Assembly (NCBI GenBank): GCA_900552145.1
Contig: URYW01000078.1
Span: forward strand, 1-8,280
Length of the DNA stretch: 8,280 nt
Origin: an uncultured Collinsella sp.
GTDB taxonomy: Bacteria > Actinomycetota > Coriobacteriia > Coriobacteriales > Coriobacteriaceae
Direction: 5' to 3'
Part shown: piece by piece, positions 4,787-8,280 of the stretch
How positions within the stretch are numbered: position 1 is the stretch's first letter
Layout of the letters: each line of letters opens with the position of its first letter
Notes under the pieces: generated by a model
Seen by the model: only the letters and a program-made list of their open reading frames with translations
Databases searched by the model: none
Told to the model about the DNA's origin: nothing
Program-made: the position numbers and the translations under genes

Positions 4787-5920
4787 ATGAGCACTTCGAT
4801 TCAACAGAACGCGCCGTTTCGCGCCGATATCGTCGGCAGCTTTCTTCGTCCGCAGGCTGTAAAGGACGCCCGTGCCGCCTATGTCGCGGGTAAACTCGAC
4901 GCTTCCGGCCTTAAGGCCGTCGAGGACGATGCCATTCGCGATTTGGTGGCCAAGCAGAAGGCCGCCGGCCTGCAGGTGATCACCGATGGCGAGTTCCGCC
5001 GCAGCTACTGGCACCTCGATTTTATGTGGGGCCTTAACGGCATTGAGCGCCGCACCTCACGCACGGGTTATATGTTCCATGATGAGGAGACGACGGCCGA
5101 CACCGCCGTGGTTACTGGTCCCATTAGCGGCGAGAACCACCCGTTCGTCGAGCATTTTAAGTTCGTCAAGGCGCTTGAGGGGGAGGGCCAGGTCGCACGC
5201 CAGACCATTCCGGCGCCGATCCAGACGTTCTCTGAGGTCACGCTCGATCGCTGCGACGGCCAGCAGGAGAGCCTGCGCGCTGTCTATAAGACCGATGAGG
5301 AACTTGCCGACGCCATTGCGGCCGCTTATCGCACGGTGATCGCCGACCTGTACGCAGCAGGCTGCCGCAACATCCAATTTGATGACTGCACCTGGGGCAT
5401 CTATTGCGATACCGACTTTGTGTCCAAGACCGGCATGAGCCCGGTTGACCTGCAAAAGGTGAGCGAGCTGGGCGTGGCGCTCAACAATGCCGCCATCGCG
5501 GGCAAGCCCGACGATCTGGTTATCAACACGCACGTGTGCCGCGGCAACTATCACTCCACGTATGCCTTCGAGGGTGGTTACGATCCCATTGCGCCGTACC
5601 TGTTCGTACATGAGAACGTTGACGCGTTCTACCTTGAGTTCGATACGCCACGCGCCGGTGGCTTTGAGCCGCTCAAGTACGTTGCTCCCGGCAAGAAGGT
5701 CGTGCTGGGTCTGGTGACCACCAAGGCGGCTGAGCTTGAGGACGAGGACGTTATCGTCGAACGTATCCACGAGGCCGCAAAGTATGTGCCGCTCGAGAAC
5801 CTGTACCTGTCGCCCCAGTGCGGCTTTGCCAGCTGCGAGATTGGCAACAAGCTGACCGAGGACGAACAGTGGGCAAAGATCGCGCTGGTCAAGCGCATTG
5901 CCGAGCGCGTTTGGAAGTAA
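4787..5920 (+). CDS. MetE C-terminal-like, cobalamin-independent methionine synthase family protein (YxjG/YxjH type)
   Basis: A 377-residue single-barrel protein of the Meth_synt_2 family (PF01717). Full MetE is about 750 residues; this form has only the catalytic C-terminal half, like B. subtilis YxjG/YxjH. The zinc/thiolate site is complete: His249 and Cys251 in NTHVCRGN, Glu284 in FYLEFDTPRAG, Cys345 in SPQCGFAS. The N-terminal DIVGSFLRP and the DGEFRRSYW segment are family hallmarks. Family chemistry is transfer of a methyl group to a thiol such as homocysteine; the methyl donor for short forms is uncertain because the folate-binding N-terminal barrel is missing. The start at 4787 is set by AAAGGGAG. 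The gene follows the LysR gene in the same orientation with an LTTR-like operator between, and no SAM riboswitch is seen upstream. Confidence 0.9.
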   Translation: MSTSIQQNAPFRADIVGSFLRPQAVKDARAAYVAGKLDASGLKAVEDDAIRDLVAKQKAAGLQVITDGEFRRSYWHLDFMWGLNGIERRTSRTGYMFHDEETTADTAVVTGPISGENHPFVEHFKFVKALEGEGQVARQTIPAPIQTFSEVTLDRCDGQQESLRAVYKTDEELADAIAAAYRTVIADLYAAGCRNIQFDDCTWGIYCDTDFVSKTGMSPVDLQKVSELGVALNNAAIAGKPDDLVINTHVCRGNYHSTYAFEGGYDPIAPYLFVHENVDAFYLEFDTPRAGGFEPLKYVAPGKKVVLGLVTTKAAELEDEDVIVERIHEAAKYVPLENLYLSPQCGFASCEIGNKLTEDEQWAKIALVKRIAERVWK

Positions 5921-6043
5921 CGCTACCGCTTGCAGGTGACGGCGCGCGCGAGACATGACGTATCACGTACAATGGTCCGGATCGTATCGTTCGGGCAGGT
6001 TATCCGATATGCCTGATCGCCCTTCCATCATGAAAGGACTTCC
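5921..6043 (+). promoter_or_regulatory. Leader and candidate promoter of the permease gene
   Basis: A -10-like TACAAT lies at 5968-5973 with no convincing -35. The 9-mer TACAATGGT here also occurs at the HAD promoter (2781-2789). Downstream, short complementary segments such as CGGAT (5978-5982) with ATCCG (6002-6006), and TATCG (5985-5989) with CGATA (6005-6009), could form competing weak stems. No known riboswitch or PyrR-binding site is recognised. No clear terminator for the MetE-like gene is visible, so read-through is possible. Confidence 0.4.
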
Positions 6044-7378
6044 ATGTCCCAATCCTCGACGCCCGCCGTCACCGATGCCATCTACGATGCATCATCGCTC
6101 GGCCGCCCGCGCATGTTTGTGTTGGGTTTGCAACACATGTTTGCGATGTTCGGAGCCACGGTGCTCGTGCCCGTGCTCACCGGCCTTTCCGTTTCGGCGA
6201 CGCTTCTGTTCGCCGGCATCGGCACGCTGCTGTTTCATTTTCTATCGCGTGGTAAGGTGCCCGCGTTTCTGGGCTCGTCGTTTGCCTTTATCGCGGGTTA
6301 TGCCGCCATTGCACCCAACGGCGAGGCCGAGCTTTTGCCCTACGCTTGCCTGGGCGTTGCCTGCGCCGGCCTGCTCTATCCGGTGCTGGCGGCGCTGTTC
6401 CGCGCATTTGGCGCCAAACGTGTCATGCGCTTCTTTCCGCCGGTGGTGACCGGCCCCATCGTCATTTCCATCGGCCTGATCCTAGCGAGCTCTGCCATTG
6501 CCAACTGTCAGACCAACTGGCTTGTCGCCGTTATCGCTGTGGCCGTGATCATCATCTGCAACATCTGGGGCCGCGGCATGGTCAAGATCGTGCCGATTCT
6601 GCTGGGCGTGGTGGTGAGCTATGCCGTTGCGGCTGCGTTGGGTGAGGTCGACTTCTCTGGCGTCGCAGCTGCCCCCTGGGTTGGCTTGCCCGTCGTGTGG
6701 GACAACACCGTGTTTGCGCTCTTTGGACCGCAGTTCGATAGCGGTCTTGCCACGACGGCCATCATCACCATCATGCCGCTGGCCTTTGCAACTATGATCG
6801 AGCATATCGGCGATATCTCCGCCATTGGCTCTACCTGCGAACGCAATTACATTGCCGATCCCGGTCTGCACCGTACCTTGCTCGGCGATGGCCTGGCGAC
6901 CATCTTGGCATCGCTTTTTGGCGCCCCCGCCAATACGACGTATGGCGAGAACACCGGCGTGCTTGCCCTGACGCGCGTGTTCGACCCGCGCGTGATTCGC
7001 ATTGCCGCCTGCTGCGCCATCGTGCTTTCGTTCTGCCCCAAGTTTGCTGCCGTGATCGCCGCCATGCCGGCGTGTGTAATCGGCGGCGTGTCGCTCGTGC
7101 TCTACGGCATGATCAGTGCCGTAGGCGTGCGCAACCTCATTGAGAACCAGGTCGATTTCCAGAACAACCGCAATGTGCTGGTGGCGGCTCTGGTGCTCGT
7201 GCTTTCACTCGGCATTGCCTACAGCACCGCCGGTGCCATCGTGCTTGAGCTGGGCGGCGTGACGATTTCGCTTTCCGGCCTTGCAGTGGGCTCGCTGGTT
7301 GGCATCGTGCTCAACGCAATTCTGCCCGGCAATGATTTTGAGTTCGATGTCTCGGAACTCGAGGAGACTGCCGAATAG
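6044..7378 (+). CDS. uraA: NCS2-family uracil (or xanthine) permease, UraA-like
   Basis: A 444-residue integral membrane protein of the nucleobase:cation symporter-2 family (PF00860), importing a nucleobase with protons. Hydrophobic segments run almost throughout, consistent with the 14 helices of E. coli UraA (429 residues). Family signatures are FGATVLVPVLTGL near the N-terminus, PAFLGSSFAF, FPPVVTGPIVISIGL, TMIEHIGD with Glu253, and TTYGENTGV with Glu302. The two Glu match the substrate- and proton-coupling acidic residues Glu241 and Glu290 of UraA. The TTYGEN block and overall similarity favour uracil over purines, but specificity is inferred. The ATG at 6044 follows AAAGGA by 5 nt. The stop at 7376-7378 is followed by a strong terminator. 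Confidence 0.9.
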   Translation: MSQSSTPAVTDAIYDASSLGRPRMFVLGLQHMFAMFGATVLVPVLTGLSVSATLLFAGIGTLLFHFLSRGKVPAFLGSSFAFIAGYAAIAPNGEAELLPYACLGVACAGLLYPVLAALFRAFGAKRVMRFFPPVVTGPIVISIGLILASSAIANCQTNWLVAVIAVAVIIICNIWGRGMVKIVPILLGVVVSYAVAAALGEVDFSGVAAAPWVGLPVVWDNTVFALFGPQFDSGLATTAIITIMPLAFATMIEHIGDISAIGSTCERNYIADPGLHRTLLGDGLATILASLFGAPANTTYGENTGVLALTRVFDPRVIRIAACCAIVLSFCPKFAAVIAAMPACVIGGVSLVLYGMISAVGVRNLIENQVDFQNNRNVLVAALVLVLSLGIAYSTAGAIVLELGGVTISLSGLAVGSLVGIVLNAILPGNDFEFDVSELEETAE

Positions 7379-7402
7379 CGGTTGTGCCCAAGTCAGTTAA
7401 AT

Positions 7403-7440
7403 AAGCCGGTCATGCGTCCGATGCGCATGGCCGGCTTTTT
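7403..7440. terminator. Bidirectional intrinsic terminator of uraA and the convergent hydrolase gene
   Basis: A 12-bp GC-rich stem (arms 7405-7416 and 7424-7435, one G.T pair) with a 7-nt loop is followed on the plus strand by TTTTT (7436-7440). Read on the minus strand it is followed by TTATTTAA, so it can end both transcripts. The U-tract overlaps the TAA stop (7439-7441) of the convergent gene. Confidence 0.9.
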
Positions 7441-8104
7441 AGTGCGCAAGGATCCAGCGTATGCCGCGGGCCATGCGCAGATCGGTTTGGGCAAAGTGGT
7501 TGCCGGGGTTGAGTTCCATCGTTGTTGGGATGCCGCGCTCGATGAGTAGCTCTTCCATTGCGCGCGTGTCGTCGAGTACGTGTCTCATCATGCGGTTGGG
7601 TGTCTTGGTCTCCTTTTTGCCAAGCGACAGGTAGGCGGCGTCGGGCGTAACTGCCGTGGCGTGCTCGTGCGCATAGTCGATAAAGCCAGGAAACCACAGG
7701 GATCCCGATGCGCTTGCGGCGCGGTCAAAGGCATTGGTTTGCCAGAGAGCCCAAAGCGAAAAGAGGCCTGCCAGCGAGTAGCCGGCAATGCCGCGCCAGG
7801 TGGGCGGCCGAGGAAGCGACGACTCGACCTGGGGGATTATCTGATTCAGCAGCTCATCAAGAAAACCGGCAGCTTGGCCTCCGAAAGGCGCGGCATCGCG
7901 TACGGTCCCGTCGCATGCCCAAGGGCTCAGCTCGCGATTCCAATCGAGCCCGCCAATGGCGACAAGGGTGAATGGCGGACAGTCGAGCTCTCGGCAACAC
8001 TTATAAACCTCGCTGCCGTCGCCCACGACCACAGGAAGGTAGATGACAGGCGCGCTTTCCGTATGATTCGAATAAACGGTTATCTGCTTTTGATGCGCTT
8101 CCAT
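7439..8104 (-). CDS. Alpha/beta hydrolase, esterase D/Fes-like (COG2819 type)
   Basis: A 221-residue single-domain alpha/beta hydrolase. The nucleophile elbow is GYSLAG with Ser110, and the likely catalytic His203 is in PGNHF; the acid residue is probably between 155 and 180 but I cannot assign it. IGGLDWNRELSPW (50-62) matches the block after the oxyanion strand in COG2819 hydrolases, a group that includes siderophore trilactone esterases (IroE/BesA) and other serine esterases. There is no signal peptide or membrane segment, so it is cytosolic, and no siderophore genes are nearby, so the substrate is unknown. The ATG at 8104 has only a weak GAGAGAAG ribosome site, and no better in-frame start is near. 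The gene stands alone, and its stop lies in the shared terminator. Confidence 0.8.
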   Translation of the reverse strand: MEAHQKQITVYSNHTESAPVIYLPVVVGDGSEVYKCCRELDCPPFTLVAIGGLDWNRELSPWACDGTVRDAAPFGGQAAGFLDELLNQIIPQVESSLPRPPTWRGIAGYSLAGLFSLWALWQTNAFDRAASASGSLWFPGFIDYAHEHATAVTPDAAYLSLGKKETKTPNRMMRHVLDDTRAMEELLIERGIPTTMELNPGNHFAQTDLRMARGIRWILAH

Positions 8105-8216
8105 GACGGGCTTCTCTCAGTGTTGTGATATCGGCAGCTCCAATTGTCGCACGCCAGCGTATGCCGGTTGGGCTAGACCAAAGACAATCTCGTGCATACC
8201 CTGCGGGCGCATATGG
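8105..8216. other. Intergenic region upstream of the hydrolase gene
   Basis: About 110 nt without a supported gene. On the minus strand GACAAT (8146-8141 region) is a weak -10-like hexamer upstream of the hydrolase. I see no convincing -35 and no conserved RNA. Confidence 0.3.
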
Positions 8217-8254
8217 AAAACGCCACCGCCGGGGGGGGGCTCGGCGGTGGCGTT
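8217..8254 (-). terminator. Probable terminator of a minus-strand gene beyond the window
   Basis: A perfect 13-bp GC-rich stem (8219-8231 with 8242-8254) encloses a 10-nt loop that is almost all G on the plus strand. On the minus strand it is followed by TTTT (8220-8217), fitting an intrinsic terminator; on the plus strand no U-tract follows. No stop codon of the presumed gene lies in the 26 nt to the window end, so the gene itself is off-window. Confidence 0.7.
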
Positions 8255-8280
8255 GGTAAGCGGTGCTGGGGGACGGGGCG

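Noticed and set aside
5057..5956. 299-codon minus-strand open frame
   Set aside because: It is antisense to the well-supported MetE-like gene, with no recognisable domain and no ribosome site.
5955..6449. 164-codon plus-strand open frame overlapping the permease start
   Set aside because: Composition is Arg/Cys/Pro-rich as expected of a wrong frame, and the permease frame is clearly the real one.
7439..8104. Siderophore esterase (IroE/BesA) assignment for the alpha/beta hydrolase
   Set aside because: Only the general COG2819 fold is supported; no siderophore genes are nearby, so a specific substrate is not claimed.

Overview
The window looks like a piece of chromosome from a high-GC Gram-positive gut bacterium. 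The gene families, the Coriobacteriia-like protein sequences and the AT-rich GGGACAGGTTTATTTTG palindrome suggest Collinsella or a close relative. That placement is inference from pattern recognition; no 16S or marker gene is present. No tRNA, rRNA, CRISPR array, prophage or transposase gene is visible.

Layout, left to right. (1) The 3' part of a patatin-family lipid acyl hydrolase gene (+ strand, cut by the window start) ends at 514 and converges on a thiamine operon across a perfect hairpin. (2) A compact minus-strand thiamine salvage operon, thiM - thiamine-binding DUF77 protein - thiE (2492 down to 616), has 3-nt and overlapping junctions. It is preceded by a textbook TPP riboswitch and an intrinsic terminator. 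(3) Between the riboswitch and the divergent genes lies a 102-bp palindromic element (35-bp arms, 33/35 matched). It resembles a REP- or MITE-like repeat and sits between two outward-facing promoters. (4) A plus-strand pair follows: a Cof-type HAD phosphatase and a LysR-type regulator, 10 nt apart. (5) After 155 nt holding an LTTR-type operator and a second palindrome comes a short MetE-like (YxjG/YxjH-type) methyltransferase with an intact zinc site. (6) A uraA-like NCS2 uracil/xanthine permease follows with its own leader. (7) A convergent minus-strand COG2819-type alpha/beta hydrolase shares a bidirectional terminator with the permease. (8) The right end holds a GC-rich hairpin with a G9 loop, which reads as the terminator of a minus-strand gene beyond the window.

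How the genes fit together. When TPP is scarce the riboswitch should allow transcription of thiazole kinase (ThiM), a thiamine-binding protein and thiamine-phosphate synthase (ThiE). This is salvage of thiazole and its coupling to HMP-PP; no thiC, thiD or thiG is in view. The divergent HAD phosphatase could act on a phosphorylated thiamine intermediate, as E. coli Cof does, but that is only a neighbourhood guess. The LysR regulator probably controls the MetE-like gene just downstream, whose promoter carries a clear T-N11-A dyad and no visible SAM riboswitch. No complete novel system is evident. The items most worth a second look are the palindromic element between the divergent promoters, the LTTR/MetE-like module and the riboswitch expression platform.
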